In this document: positions 1 through 7,957 of the stretch, piece by piece
How positions within the stretch are numbered: the first letter of the stretch is position 1
Layout of the letters: every line of letters begins with the position of its first letter
Origin: a bacterium
Lineage (GTDB): Bacteria; Eremiobacterota; Eremiobacteria; Baltobacterales; Baltobacteraceae
NCBI GenBank assembly: GCA_021782295.1
Contig: JAJXVC010000008.1
Location: forward strand, 1 to 23,725
Direction of reading: 5' to 3'
DNA length: 23,725 nucleotides
Position numbers and translations under genes: made by a program
Notes under the pieces: generated by a model
Told to the model about the DNA's origin: nothing
Database searches by the model: none
Seen by the model: only the letters and a program-made list of their open reading frames with translations

Positions 1-475
1 CCTGGAAGACCGAGTCGGCGGAGGTGTAGAGGATGAGACGCCCGGTCGCGAGGTGCTCGGCCCCGAGTTCGGCGATGATCTCGGTCCCCGAGGCGGGTTT
101 GTTGCCGAGCGGCGCCTTGCCGACGATCGCGGTGAACGCCTCGATCACCTCGGGCGGAAAGCCGTCGGGGTAGGTTGGGAAGGGCACCTCGGTCACGATG
201 CCGGCCATCTCCCAGTGCCCGGTGATGGTATCTTTGCCCCGGCTCTGTTCGGCGAGGCGCGCCACGCGGGCCGCCGGCGTGGGAGCGGCGGGGACGCCCT
301 CGAGCGCGGTCAGGTTGCCGAGTCCCCAGCGCTGCAGGGTCGGCAGGTGGAGCCCGCCGATCGCCCGCGCAGTGTTGCCGAGCGTGTTCGCCGCAGGAGC
401 ATCGCCGTACCCGGAGGCATCGGGAAGCGCGCCAACGCCACCCGAGTCGATCACGAGAATTACGACGCGCGACAT
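1..475 (-). CDS. deoB: Phosphopentomutase DeoB, N-terminal part (runs off window edge)
   Basis: Interconverts ribose/deoxyribose 1-phosphate and 5-phosphate in cytoplasmic nucleoside salvage. Reading the minus strand from the ATG at 475-473 gives an open frame of 158 codons to the window edge with no stop. It begins MSRVVILVIDSGGVGALPDA, where the DS is the metal-binding site of this alkaline-phosphatase-superfamily family. Further on are the NTLGN segment, GKDTITGHWEMAG (residues about 80-92, containing the phospho-accepting Thr of DeoB) and a C-terminal YTSADSVFQ block, all typical of DeoB in that order. About 60% of the usual roughly 390-residue protein lies outside the window. A GAAGG sequence lies 11 nt before the ATG. 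It is divergent from the LptD-like gene. Another salvage gene, pdp, lies about 7.5 kb away rather than adjacent. Family assignment is secure from motifs. Confidence 0.93.
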   Translation of the reverse strand, partial: MSRVVILVIDSGGVGALPDASGYGDAPAANTLGNTARAIGGLHLPTLQRWGLGNLTALEGVPAAPTPAARVARLAEQSRGKDTITGHWEMAGIVTEVPFPTYPDGFPPEVIEAFTAIVGKAPLGNKPASGTEIIAELGAEHLATGRLILYTSADSVFQ

Positions 476-644
476 AGCACGACCAGCCTTCGAGTTGCTT
501 GCTCGCTTGCCTTCATTACGTTCTTATCTTAACTGGGCGCCGGTAGCGCAAAGGTTGGAAGAGGATGAGGAGTCGCGCGCTGCCCCTCGATACGGGCGCT
601 GCACGGGCTGGAAACTATCCCGCAGCGGCGAACCCCTGGGCGCA
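476..644. other. Divergent intergenic region between deoB and the LptD-like gene
   Basis: A 169-bp gap between two divergent starts. An AT-rich patch at about 515-532 (TTCTTATCTTAA) is the most promoter-like part, but I could not match a clear -35/-10 pair with normal spacing in either direction. The stretch at 577-592 (CTCGATACGGGCGCTG) matches the inner arm of the window's REP-like palindrome without the partner arm, so it looks like a relic half-element. Confidence 0.4.
577..592 (+). repeat. Relic half of a REP-like palindrome
   Basis: CTCGATACGGGCGCTG matches the CTCGATAC arm and the start of a stem, but no CTACTCG/TGACA arm follows. It lies in the leader of the LptD-like gene. It may be a decayed copy or chance similarity. 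Confidence 0.4.
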
Positions 645-2414
645 ATGCCTCGTCGCTTTCTAGTAATCGCGCTCTTCCTGTTGCTTCTCGTCGCCGCTCG
701 CGCGGGTGCGGGCGCTACCGGCATGGCGATCGATCCCCTCATCCACCTCAGCGCCGATCGCGTCTCGTTTTCGTTCGACCGCTACACCATCGACGCGCGC
801 GGCCACGTCGTCGTGCGCACGAGTAACGGCCTCGTGATTCGCGGGCAGACCTTCTCGATGGATCTCAAACTCGACCGTTATCTCGTCGCCGGGCACGTGA
901 CGCTGCAAGCGGGCGGGCACACGCAGCACGGCGCGGCGGTCTCGGCCTATCTGCAGTACAACCGGCTCTATGTCGTGCCGATCACCGGCGAACCCGACCG
1001 CTGGACATTCATCGATAACGATCTCACCAAGCCCTATAAGGGGCTCATCATGCCCGGCGACGTTTTCTATTTCGCGAATTTCGGATCGAAGCGCCCGTTT
1101 CTCACCGCGCGCGCAGCGGTGATTCGGCCGCTCCATTACGTGCGCTTCGAACGCGTCACGCTGCCCTTTCTCGGCGCACCGCTGCCGCTGCCGACCTATT
1201 ACCTCAATTTTTCCGCCGATCCGAACTTAGTGCAGAACTCGCTCGCCGGTGCGACCTACGATCTCACCTATAATTTCGCCGGCAACGAGCATGCCATCTC
1301 GGCACTTCACCTGCGCTACGATTCCATCAACAAAGGCTACGTTTCGTTCGAGCAGCATTTGAGCGACCGCAACGGCTACGCGGTCGTCTCGCTCAATCCG
1401 GCGACGCGACCGCAAAAATACTGGAACACCATTCTCGATTATCAACCGAACCAACGGCTGAGCATCCGCACCTTCACCCAGCTCTACACCGACCAGACCT
1501 GGCTACACACGCCGCGGTCTGCATCGCAGTGGTCGGTCGCAACGCTCACCTACGCGCTGCCGAAATCGTTCGTACAGCTCACCGGATTTCAGACGAACTA
1601 TCGGCTCGTCAATAATCCGACCGAGTCAAAAAACCACCCAGACTCCCTACAATTCACGGCAACGACCTTCCCGCACCAGGTCGGGAAATTACCGCTCTTC
1701 GAATCGATGAATTGGGGCTTCGGCTTCAACCACGATTCCTATGGCGCCTACGGCAATGGCGGCCTGCAAAAGTTCGGCGGCTACAACTACACAACGATTT
1801 GGAACCACGCGCTCGGCTTCACGCTCTACACGCCGTCGTTACGGCTCACGCACCACGTGCCGGCTTCCAAGATGTATTATTTCAACGCCTCGTTCACGCA
1901 TTCGCGACAGTATTTCTCGGTGCCGCATTTCGTCGACGTCCAGACGACCTCGGCCTCGGTTAGCCGTCAATTCTCCACTTCGATCGGCGCGTACCTCAAC
2001 TACCAGGTGCAGAATGTCGGCGATATCTATAAGGTCGGCGGATATACGCCGTACACGCCGGTAATCAACGGGGTCTCCTACCCAAGCTTCGCTGCCTTCC
2101 GCGGCATCGCGACCTTTCGCACGCTCGCGCTCGGCATCAACGGCTCGCCCGACCCGGCCTTTAACTGGACGATCCTCGCGCGCGTTCACCGCGATTTTCC
2201 CAAGCCGGAGATCGGTCTCTTCACCTTTACTCCCTATAACGTACTCGGCAATATCACCCCGCCTGGGCAACTCGGGGAGCCGCCCTACGATATTACCGCC
2301 GACGTGCGCTTCCGCGTCGCGCGCCACCTCAACCTTGAGATTCAGCGCTCGTATTTCTTCCACTATGGTACGATTAATTGGAGCCCGACCTTCTTCGTGC
2401 AATTCACACCATGA
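645..2414 (+). CDS. LptD/OstA-like outer-membrane beta-barrel protein
   Basis: Probable outer-membrane protein related to LptD/OstA, the lipopolysaccharide-insertion family. The start at 645 (MPRRFLVIALFLLLL...) is chosen because it opens a clear signal peptide ending near residue 23; the open frame extends upstream but that part is not protein-like. No good Shine-Dalgarno sequence is visible. Residues about 28-90 have the repeating pattern of the OstA/LptA N-terminal domain (ADRVSFSFDRYTIDARGHV, then RGQTFSMDLKLDRYLVAGHV). The rest is rich in alternating aromatic and polar residues expected of barrel strands, ending in FFVQFTP. At 589 residues it is shorter than E. coli LptD (784), and the LptD cysteines are not evident, so it may be a divergent LptD or an OstA-domain barrel of other function. 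Its stop overlaps the next start as ATGA, so the two genes are probably translationally coupled. Confidence 0.7.
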   Translation: MPRRFLVIALFLLLLVAARAGAGATGMAIDPLIHLSADRVSFSFDRYTIDARGHVVVRTSNGLVIRGQTFSMDLKLDRYLVAGHVTLQAGGHTQHGAAVSAYLQYNRLYVVPITGEPDRWTFIDNDLTKPYKGLIMPGDVFYFANFGSKRPFLTARAAVIRPLHYVRFERVTLPFLGAPLPLPTYYLNFSADPNLVQNSLAGATYDLTYNFAGNEHAISALHLRYDSINKGYVSFEQHLSDRNGYAVVSLNPATRPQKYWNTILDYQPNQRLSIRTFTQLYTDQTWLHTPRSASQWSVATLTYALPKSFVQLTGFQTNYRLVNNPTESKNHPDSLQFTATTFPHQVGKLPLFESMNWGFGFNHDSYGAYGNGGLQKFGGYNYTTIWNHALGFTLYTPSLRLTHHVPASKMYYFNASFTHSRQYFSVPHFVDVQTTSASVSRQFSTSIGAYLNYQVQNVGDIYKVGGYTPYTPVINGVSYPSFAAFRGIATFRTLALGINGSPDPAFNWTILARVHRDFPKPEIGLFTFTPYNVLGNITPPGQLGEPPYDITADVRFRVARHLNLEIQRSYFFHYGTINWSPTFFVQFTP

Positions 2415-3229
2415 AACGTATCCTTCCGCTTCTTGCCCTCTCGGCACTGCTGCTCGCAGCGGTCGCCGCTCCTTCGGGCTTGCAGATGACCGGGCAAGTG
2501 CTCGATTTCGAACGCGGCTATATTTTTCTCACCACCGGCGATGCATTCAAACTCGCCGACCGGGTGCGCATTCTCGATGCAAAGAGTTTGAAGCCGACCG
2601 CGAAAACCCCCGAGCCGCGCGATTTCGCGCGCATCTTCTTCGACGATTTCGGGAAGGTGAACGCGATTGAACTCTCCGGCGCGCCGTTACCGATCGAGGC
2701 ACCGCCGCCGATGGTGGAAAAATTCGTGGTCGCGCTCTCGACGCCATATTCGCTGCCGACGCCGACGCCGAACCCTCATACAAGGCCCGACCAGTTCCAT
2801 CCGCATTTCACGCCCGGAAAGATCGTCGCCGTCACCTTTACCGTTCAGGTTCCGCCGAACACGCCGATGAACGCACAGGTTTATATCACCACCGACGCAA
2901 GCAACTGGAACCCCCAGGCGATTCTTATGCATCGCGTCGACGCGTTGCATTTCCGCGTCACGCGAAAGCTCGCCTCGGGAACCGATTTCCGCTACCTCTA
3001 CACGCGCGGCTCGTTGCAGACCGTCGAACGCGCAGAGAACGGCATGGCGCGCAAGCCGCGCACGCTCCTCATCAGCGACGCCGACGCGCGCGCGGTCGGC
3101 GATATCGTCTATCGCTGGGCCGACGATTCGAGCAACGGCATCACCGCGCAGCCCAACGCGATTCCGACGCAATTCAACCCGGCGCCGTTCCCGAATCTTC
3201 CGCCGGGCGTACCGACTCCGCACCCGTAG
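2411..3229 (+). CDS. Secreted protein with CBM20/E-set-like domain
   Basis: A 272-residue exported protein. The start MKRILPLLALSALLLAAVAA at 2411 gives a clean signal peptide and a 4-bp ATGA overlap with the upstream barrel gene. Residues about 20-85 form an uncharacterised region. A proline-rich linker follows (about 110-125). Residues about 135-220 have the pattern of a CBM20/CBM48-type immunoglobulin-like fold: VAVTFTVQVPPNTP, then VYITTDASNWNPQA, then FRYLYTRGSLQTVERAENG. The TRGS-x-x-TVE signature recurs in starch-binding-like domains attached to esterases and related enzymes. No catalytic domain is visible and the C-terminus is Pro/Asn-rich. Coupling to an LptD-like barrel suggests an envelope role, perhaps periplasmic glycan binding, but that is inference. 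Confidence 0.7.
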   Translation: MKRILPLLALSALLLAAVAAPSGLQMTGQVLDFERGYIFLTTGDAFKLADRVRILDAKSLKPTAKTPEPRDFARIFFDDFGKVNAIELSGAPLPIEAPPPMVEKFVVALSTPYSLPTPTPNPHTRPDQFHPHFTPGKIVAVTFTVQVPPNTPMNAQVYITTDASNWNPQAILMHRVDALHFRVTRKLASGTDFRYLYTRGSLQTVERAENGMARKPRTLLISDADARAVGDIVYRWADDSSNGITAQPNAIPTQFNPAPFPNLPPGVPTPHP

Positions 3230-3237
3230 GCGCGCGC

Positions 3238-3489
3238 TGTCACGCCGAGTAGGGCGCGTTAGCGCCCGTATCGTGGCGGAGCGCTGTCACGCCGAGTAGC
3301 TGCCGATTTTGTCAGCCCGAGTAGCGCGAAGCGCGTATCGAGGGCCGTCTCTCGCGCCGCCTCGATACGCTGCCTTCGGCAGCTACTCGGCGTGACAGAA
3401 GCGCGCTACTCGGCGTGACAGAAGCGGGCTACTCGGCGTGACAGAAGCGGGCTACTCGGCGTGACAGAAGCGGGCTACTCGGGCTGACA
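3238..3489. repeat. REP-like palindrome locus A
   Basis: Fills the gap between two convergent genes. In order: a GTAG-forward element at 3238-3274 (inner stem GGGCGC/GCGCCC), a partial copy at 3284-3304, a full copy at 3310-3343 (stem GCGC-GAA-GCGC), a spacer, an inverted full copy at 3360-3397 (stem GCTGCC-TTC-GGCAGC), then four tandem 23-bp half-elements at 3398-3489 ending CTACTCGGCGTGACA; the last ends CTCGGGCTGACA. Each full copy has lower stem CGA/TCG, a symmetric GTA/GTA internal loop and the variable inner stem. Confidence 0.92.
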
Positions 3490-3505
3490 AAATCGGCGCG
3501 GGTTC

Positions 3506-4171
3506 TTACTCCAGAGAGCCGCTGATCGTTTCGGTCGTCGCGGCGCCCTGCGTATCGCGCGCGATCACCAGAATCGAGATCGGCCCGCGCACGAAGAACG
3601 GATAATTCGGCACCGTGTAACTCAGCGTAAAACGCCCCGGCCCGATTTTATCCATCGACATGCTGTACCCGGCGATGCGCACTTCGATGCTCGCGACGTT
3701 GAGCGTTGCGAGAGCGGTTCCGTAGACGTGGTCGCCGGGGTGGAAATTCCGCTCGCTCAAGCTGTAGGAAAGAATGCGCGGCGCGGGCGTCGCAGTTGGG
3801 GCGGGCTTCGGCGCCCTCGTCGGCTTCGGCGTTCTCGTCGGCTTCGGCGCTCGCGTCGGCGTCGGCCGAGCGGTTCGGCTCGCGGGGGTCGGCGTCGGGG
3901 CCGTAACCGGGCTCGGGGCCGGTGATGGGGCCGCGCTCGGCGCCGAGGTCGCTGTCGGGGCCGGGGTGGGGCTGGCAACCGCCGAGGGAGAGGCGCTGGG
4001 GCTACTCTGCCTCGCCGGGGCTACCTTCGGCGAGGCCGTCGGCGCCGACATACTTGCCGACGGAGCCGGATGGGCCGAACAGGCGGCGAGCACGAGGGCG
4101 GAGAGCAGCAAAAGAAAACGCGATCGAAACACGATGCCGTCACATTCGCGGCGCACGGAGCCGCATCCCAC
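3506..4171 (-). CDS. Lipoprotein with Pro/Thr/Ser-rich linker and C-terminal Ig-like domain
   Basis: Unrecognised secreted protein, 221 residues. The start taken is GTG at 4171, because AGAGG lies about 7 nt upstream; in-frame GTGs at 4156 and 4132 are alternatives, the last giving a more compact signal peptide. Residues about 17-31 (FRSRFLLLLSALVLAAC) form a lipoprotein signal with lipobox LAAC. Residues about 35-130 are low complexity, dominated by Pro, Ala, Thr and Ser and including a Lys/Arg-bearing repeat of the form PTRAPKPTRTPKP. This looks like a spacer holding the C-terminal domain away from the membrane. The last 85 or so residues have a beta-sandwich look (FHPGDHVYGTA, GRFTLSYTVP). 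Function is unknown. Divergent from the glycosyltransferase at 4211 with only 39 bp between starts. Confidence 0.75.
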   Translation of the reverse strand: MGCGSVRRECDGIVFRSRFLLLLSALVLAACSAHPAPSASMSAPTASPKVAPARQSSPSASPSAVASPTPAPTATSAPSAAPSPAPSPVTAPTPTPASRTARPTPTRAPKPTRTPKPTRAPKPAPTATPAPRILSYSLSERNFHPGDHVYGTALATLNVASIEVRIAGYSMSMDKIGPGRFTLSYTVPNYPFFVRGPISILVIARDTQGAATTETISGSLE

Positions 4172-4210
4172 CGGAAAGCCTCTGCGGCGACCGCGTCGAA
4201 CGTGCGGCCC

Positions 4211-5170
4211 ATGCTTTTAAGCGTCGTCGTCCCGATGTACAACGAAGAAAAGAACGTCGCGCCGCTGCTCGCACGCTTGCTTCCGCTTCTCCAACGCATC
4301 GTCGGTGATGAAGGCTATGAAGTCGTACTCGTTAACGACGGCAGCTCCGACGGCACGCTTGCATCGATGCGCGCCGCGATCGAACGATACGCCGATATCG
4401 TCGTCGTCGATCTCTCGCGTAATTTTGGTCACCAACTCGCCGCGACCGCCGGCATCGAACTCGCACAGGGCGATGCGGTCGTGCTGATGGACGGCGACTT
4501 GCAAGATCCGCCCGAACTCCTCGCCGAATTTCTCGCCCGTTATCGCGAAGGATACGATGTCGTCTATGCAGTGCGACGTACGCGCAAGGGCGAGAGCTAC
4601 TTTAAGTTGCTTACCGCACGGCTCTTTTACCGCATCATCAAACGTTTGACGAAGGTATCGATCCCCGTCGACACCGGCGATTTTCGCTTGATGAGCCGAC
4701 GCGTCGTCGAAGCGCTGCGACGCTCGCCGGAACGGCATCGCTTTCTGCGCGGCATGGTCAGTTGGGTCGGCTACCGCCAGATCGGCGTCGACTACGACCG
4801 CGACGAACGCCTCTCCGGGGTCACGAAATATCCGTTCGCAAAAATGATGCGCTTTGCCGTCGACGGCATCACCTCGTTCTCCGACGTACCTTTGCGTTTT
4901 GTCTCGTATTTTGGTTTCTTCACCAGCGCTGCGGCGATCGTCTACGCGCTCGTCGTCGTCGGCTTCAAGCTCTTCAGCCTGCACCCGCCCGGCTACACGC
5001 GCGGCTGGGCATCGACGATCGTCGCCGTGCTCTTTCTCGGCGGCGTGCAATTAATCGGTATCGGCATCCTGGGCGAATATATCGGGCGCATCTACGACGA
5101 AGTCAAAGGCCGACCGCTCTATTTAATTCGCAGTATCGACCGATCGAACGAGCCTGCGGTAAAACCATAA
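4211..5170 (+). CDS. GtrB/DPM1-like family 2 glycosyltransferase with two C-terminal TM helices
   Basis: Predicted to transfer a sugar from a nucleotide donor to polyprenyl phosphate at the inner membrane. The ATG at 4211 is chosen because the family fold starts at once (MLLSVVVPMYNEEKN); an upstream extension to 4070 is not conserved in character. Motifs in order: VNDGSSDGT (about 41-49), RNFGHQLA (about 70-77), DGDLQDPP (about 94-101, donor/metal site), DTGDFRL, and the YDRDERLSGVTKYP block typical of GtrB and YkcC proteins. Two hydrophobic helices follow (about residues 235-255 and 265-290), then EYIGRIYDEVKGRPLY, which is near-invariant in this subgroup. Length (319) is typical. The lipid-linked sugar could feed a GT-C enzyme such as the DUF2723 protein nearby, but that link is inference. 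Confidence 0.92.
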   Translation: MLLSVVVPMYNEEKNVAPLLARLLPLLQRIVGDEGYEVVLVNDGSSDGTLASMRAAIERYADIVVVDLSRNFGHQLAATAGIELAQGDAVVLMDGDLQDPPELLAEFLARYREGYDVVYAVRRTRKGESYFKLLTARLFYRIIKRLTKVSIPVDTGDFRLMSRRVVEALRRSPERHRFLRGMVSWVGYRQIGVDYDRDERLSGVTKYPFAKMMRFAVDGITSFSDVPLRFVSYFGFFTSAAAIVYALVVVGFKLFSLHPPGYTRGWASTIVAVLFLGGVQLIGIGILGEYIGRIYDEVKGRPLYLIRSIDRSNEPAVKP

Positions 5171-5180
5171 CCGCAGGCTC
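5150..5180. terminator. Hairpin at the convergent gene ends (possible terminator)
   Basis: A perfect 11-bp inverted repeat, GAGCCTGCGGT and ACCGCAGGCTC, with a 9-nt loop that includes the glycosyltransferase stop codon. It sits between two converging genes and could end transcription from both sides. There is no T-tract on either strand, so it is not a textbook intrinsic terminator. Confidence 0.5.
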
Positions 5181-5209
5181 GCGCAACGAACGATTCTAGC
5201 GGATGGCAC

Positions 5210-6478
5210 TTAGCGGTGCTTCGTCACAAACGAATCGAGCGGCAGCGCATAGACGTAGCCTTTTTTGCTTCCTATAATCAGCGTACGGCCCACGATTATC
5301 GGCGATCCGACGTTAAACGAATCGGGCATTCGCTTGCGACCGAGAACTTTACCGCTCGCCGCTTCCACGGCCCATAGCGTTCCGGAGGTATCGCCGAAAT
5401 ACACGACGCCGTCGACAGCCACTTTACCGCCCTTCACTTTCCCATTCGCGCGCAACCTCCAACGGATCTTCCCCGTTCGGGTATCGATGGCAAACACCGT
5501 CCGACGCATTGCGCTTCCCACGTACAGCATTCCGCGGTAAATCAGGGGAATGCTCGCCGCGTTGTTGATGGGTACGGTGCCGCGAACGAGCGCGCTATCC
5601 CATAATAGACGCCCGGTTTCACCATCGAGCGCGTAAGCATGTTCTATTCCCGGCGTCGTGTAGCCCACGAAATGGAATCGGCTTCCCGCGGGGCGCGCGA
5701 GGTACATTCCGTATACGTCCGTACCATCGCTTGCAACGGGGCAGTCGTCAAAAGCAGCCGAATCGTTGGGGAAATGCTTGCGCCAAAGAACGCGCCCGGT
5801 CTTTCCGTCGAACGCGATCACATCGTCGGGATAATCGCCCGCGGTAACCACATCGTCCCCGCGAAACCTGTTCGCCGCGCCCATCGTTGCGCTCGATTTT
5901 AGATATTCGCGCCAGCGATATTTTCCCGTAGTAGCGTCGATCGCGAAGAGCATTCCCGATGCATCGTGATGAACGTACATGCCGTCGACGATAGCGCCCG
6001 TGGACATAGCGCTTGCAGGAACGGAGAACTCCCACCGTTTGGCCCCGGTAATAGCATCGATTCCGAGAATTCGATTCGATCCGGTGCCGAGCAAGAGATA
6101 GTTATTGGGGTCGAAATTCGTCGCGTAATTATTTCCCTCGGCGACGATAACCGTTCGGCCGGTCACGAGGGGAGCGGTCATCAAGGCGTTCCGCGCTTTG
6201 AATTTCCAGAGTAATTTGCCCGTGAGGACGCTAAGGGCATAAAGCGAACCGCCATTGCTTGCAACAAACAAGGTATCGCCTGAAAGTGTCGGGCTCGACG
6301 AAATGCCGCCGTCTGCCCGAAACGTCCAGCGAACGTTCATGCCGCTTCGCCGGGCCACGGCGGCATTGAGTTCGGGGTTATACCTGAAGGCAGTCCATTT
6401 CCGCGGAAGCTGCGATTGAGCAGAACTGCACGCAGGGAAGAGCGCGAGGGCAATGGCGATAAAAACGAAGTTCTTCAC
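5210..6478 (-). CDS. PQQ-like (BamB-type) beta-propeller, probable lipoprotein
   Basis: A 422-residue exported beta-propeller. The GTG start at 6478 overlaps the upstream TGA as GTGA, and AAGGAG lies 5-6 nt before it, which supports this start. The N-terminus MKNFVFIAIALALFPACSSA is a signal peptide with a loose lipobox before Cys17. The body is built of PQQ/quinoprotein-type blades with the recurring signature G-x-LYALSVLTGKLLWKFKA, IDAITGAKRWEF, IDATTGKYRWRE, FDGKTGRVLWRK, LDGETGRLLWDS, IDTRTGKIRWRL and VEAASGKVLGRK, about seven blades. No cofactor-binding residues can be assigned, so a BamB-like scaffolding role is as likely as an enzyme. It forms an operon with the DUF2723 protein and shares its low GC (47-50% in sampled lines). 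Confidence 0.85.
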   Translation of the reverse strand: MKNFVFIAIALALFPACSSAQSQLPRKWTAFRYNPELNAAVARRSGMNVRWTFRADGGISSSPTLSGDTLFVASNGGSLYALSVLTGKLLWKFKARNALMTAPLVTGRTVIVAEGNNYATNFDPNNYLLLGTGSNRILGIDAITGAKRWEFSVPASAMSTGAIVDGMYVHHDASGMLFAIDATTGKYRWREYLKSSATMGAANRFRGDDVVTAGDYPDDVIAFDGKTGRVLWRKHFPNDSAAFDDCPVASDGTDVYGMYLARPAGSRFHFVGYTTPGIEHAYALDGETGRLLWDSALVRGTVPINNAASIPLIYRGMLYVGSAMRRTVFAIDTRTGKIRWRLRANGKVKGGKVAVDGVVYFGDTSGTLWAVEAASGKVLGRKRMPDSFNVGSPIIVGRTLIIGSKKGYVYALPLDSFVTKHR

Positions 6479-7902
6479 CTGATCTCCTTCACGATAGGCA
6501 TTGGTTTACGATCCTTTACCTCATAGATCGGACGCGCGGTTAGGCTACGTATCGTTCTGAAAACCGACCGCTCGAGCTTTGCCGTTACCAAAAGCCGGCC
6601 TCCACACCGATGCTCGATATATATACAATACGCTATCGGCGTAGCGAGCACCCACGGAGCAACGACAATCGCGTTGTCGGGAGTTTGTGAAAGCACGTCG
6701 CGAACGTATGCCGGCGCTCGTACGTCATTGCGTTCGTTAAAAATTCCTCGATTTGCCCAGAATAAACCAAGGGCAAGAAGTAACACTACCGCCGCTGTCA
6801 GCGATTTTGGGGCTCGATAGAGCCGAGCGCTTCCGGTGCCGAGCACAAACGCGAGAATCCAAAGCACGAATAGCAAGTAGCTCGTTGGGTCCCCTTCGAT
6901 CGAGTACGCAAACGTAAATGGTAAGACGAGACCCCCCGCGAGCAACGATCCGATGGCAAGCGATGGTTCGGCAACAAGCAGCATCAGCGCGCTTATGGAC
7001 GCGATAATAAACGCAACCACGAGCAGCTGATGAAATGCGAACGATTCTCCGTGCACAATCGCATAAATAATGCGCGATGGCGAGAGTAGCGCGAAGATGG
7101 CCCGATCGGGCGAAAATTGAGCGCCGGAAAGAAACCACATGAGGTTTCCGATGCCGCCGGAGGTATGCGCGTAATCCCAAAACGGCTGCCCCGGCGGCAG
7201 CCCGAGTGCAACGGTGGGATCTCGTCGAAGGGCCGATACCTCGGCGCTTCTCAGGGGGATGTAGCAGTAGAGCAACAGGGGGGCAAGCAGAGCGCCGATC
7301 GCCGATGGAATCACGCGCGCGGGAATACGCCGCGTTCCGGTAAGCACGAGCACGAGGAGGCCGGGAAGAGCCCAGAGCGCGAGGGGATGTGTTGCAAGCG
7401 CTACGCCGACGGCAATACAGCCGAGAACGAGATCGCGTGCGCGGCCGCGCACGCGCCAGCGCATTACATATAAAAATGCTATTGCCTCGAAACACAGCAC
7501 GAAATCGTGGACATCTGCCCGAGTCGCATGAAACCAAACCGCTTGCGTAAATGCGAAAACCAGAGCTGCTGAGAGGGAAGCAACGGGCAACACCTCGACT
7601 TCACGCAATGCAGCAAACAGGGCCCACGCACTCACGGCGACGGCAAGCGCGGAAAATAGATTTATTCGCCACGCGACGTTCCCAATTGGGAAAAGGTGAG
7701 CGAACACTCCCGCAATGATTACGAAGGTTGGGAAGCCGGTTGGATGCGGAACCCCAAAGATATATGGGACCGTTTGCATTTCGCCGATATCGCCAAATCC
7801 AAACGACGGCATGAGCGAGCAAACGTACACAAAAAACGGCACCGTAAGTGCTAAAACGGCACAGGCAGTCGAGGCCCTATTCCTCACGACGCCTCTTTTC
7901 AT
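6475..7902 (-). CDS. DUF2723 polytopic membrane protein (GT-C-like)
   Basis: A multi-pass membrane protein of about 475 residues. The N-terminal block GDIGEMQTVPYIFGVPHPTG, followed by WRINLFSALAVAVSA, is the hallmark of the DUF2723 family, whose acidic residue and HP motif in the first periplasmic loop resemble GT-C mannosyl/arabinosyl transferases using polyprenyl-linked sugars. Around ten hydrophobic segments are visible, then a soluble C-terminal tail. The ATG at 7902 (MKRGVVRN) is preferred; a TTG at 7965 would overlap pdp by 8 bp but adds a non-conserved stretch. Located 55 bp after pdp and coupled to the beta-propeller by GTGA. GC is about 50% in sampled lines against about 65% in the flanking genes. 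A transferase role is inferred from family resemblance only. Confidence 0.85.
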   Translation of the reverse strand: MKRGVVRNRASTACAVLALTVPFFVYVCSLMPSFGFGDIGEMQTVPYIFGVPHPTGFPTFVIIAGVFAHLFPIGNVAWRINLFSALAVAVSAWALFAALREVEVLPVASLSAALVFAFTQAVWFHATRADVHDFVLCFEAIAFLYVMRWRVRGRARDLVLGCIAVGVALATHPLALWALPGLLVLVLTGTRRIPARVIPSAIGALLAPLLLYCYIPLRSAEVSALRRDPTVALGLPPGQPFWDYAHTSGGIGNLMWFLSGAQFSPDRAIFALLSPSRIIYAIVHGESFAFHQLLVVAFIIASISALMLLVAEPSLAIGSLLAGGLVLPFTFAYSIEGDPTSYLLFVLWILAFVLGTGSARLYRAPKSLTAAVVLLLALGLFWANRGIFNERNDVRAPAYVRDVLSQTPDNAIVVAPWVLATPIAYCIYIEHRCGGRLLVTAKLERSVFRTIRSLTARPIYEVKDRKPMPIVKEIR

Positions 7903-7957
7903 TTCTCGCGCATCGTTCGACGAACTTTGCTCTAACGTGCACCGATGATACGCAGCC

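Noticed and set aside
515..532. Defined promoter for deoB or the LptD-like gene
   Set aside because: AT-rich and TATCTT-like, but no -35 at acceptable spacing could be matched on either strand.
198..644. N-terminal extension of the LptD-like protein
   Set aside because: The frame is open but overlaps deoB on the other strand, has no protein-like pattern, and would bury the signal peptide that starts at 645.
3238..3489. Insertion sequence or its inverted ends
   Set aside because: The inverted TGTCA/TGACA ends look IS-like, but there is no transposase frame between them at any locus and the units are only about 35-40 bp.
5150..5180. Classic rho-independent terminator
   Set aside because: The hairpin is strong but neither strand has a following T-tract, so it is reported only as a possible terminator.
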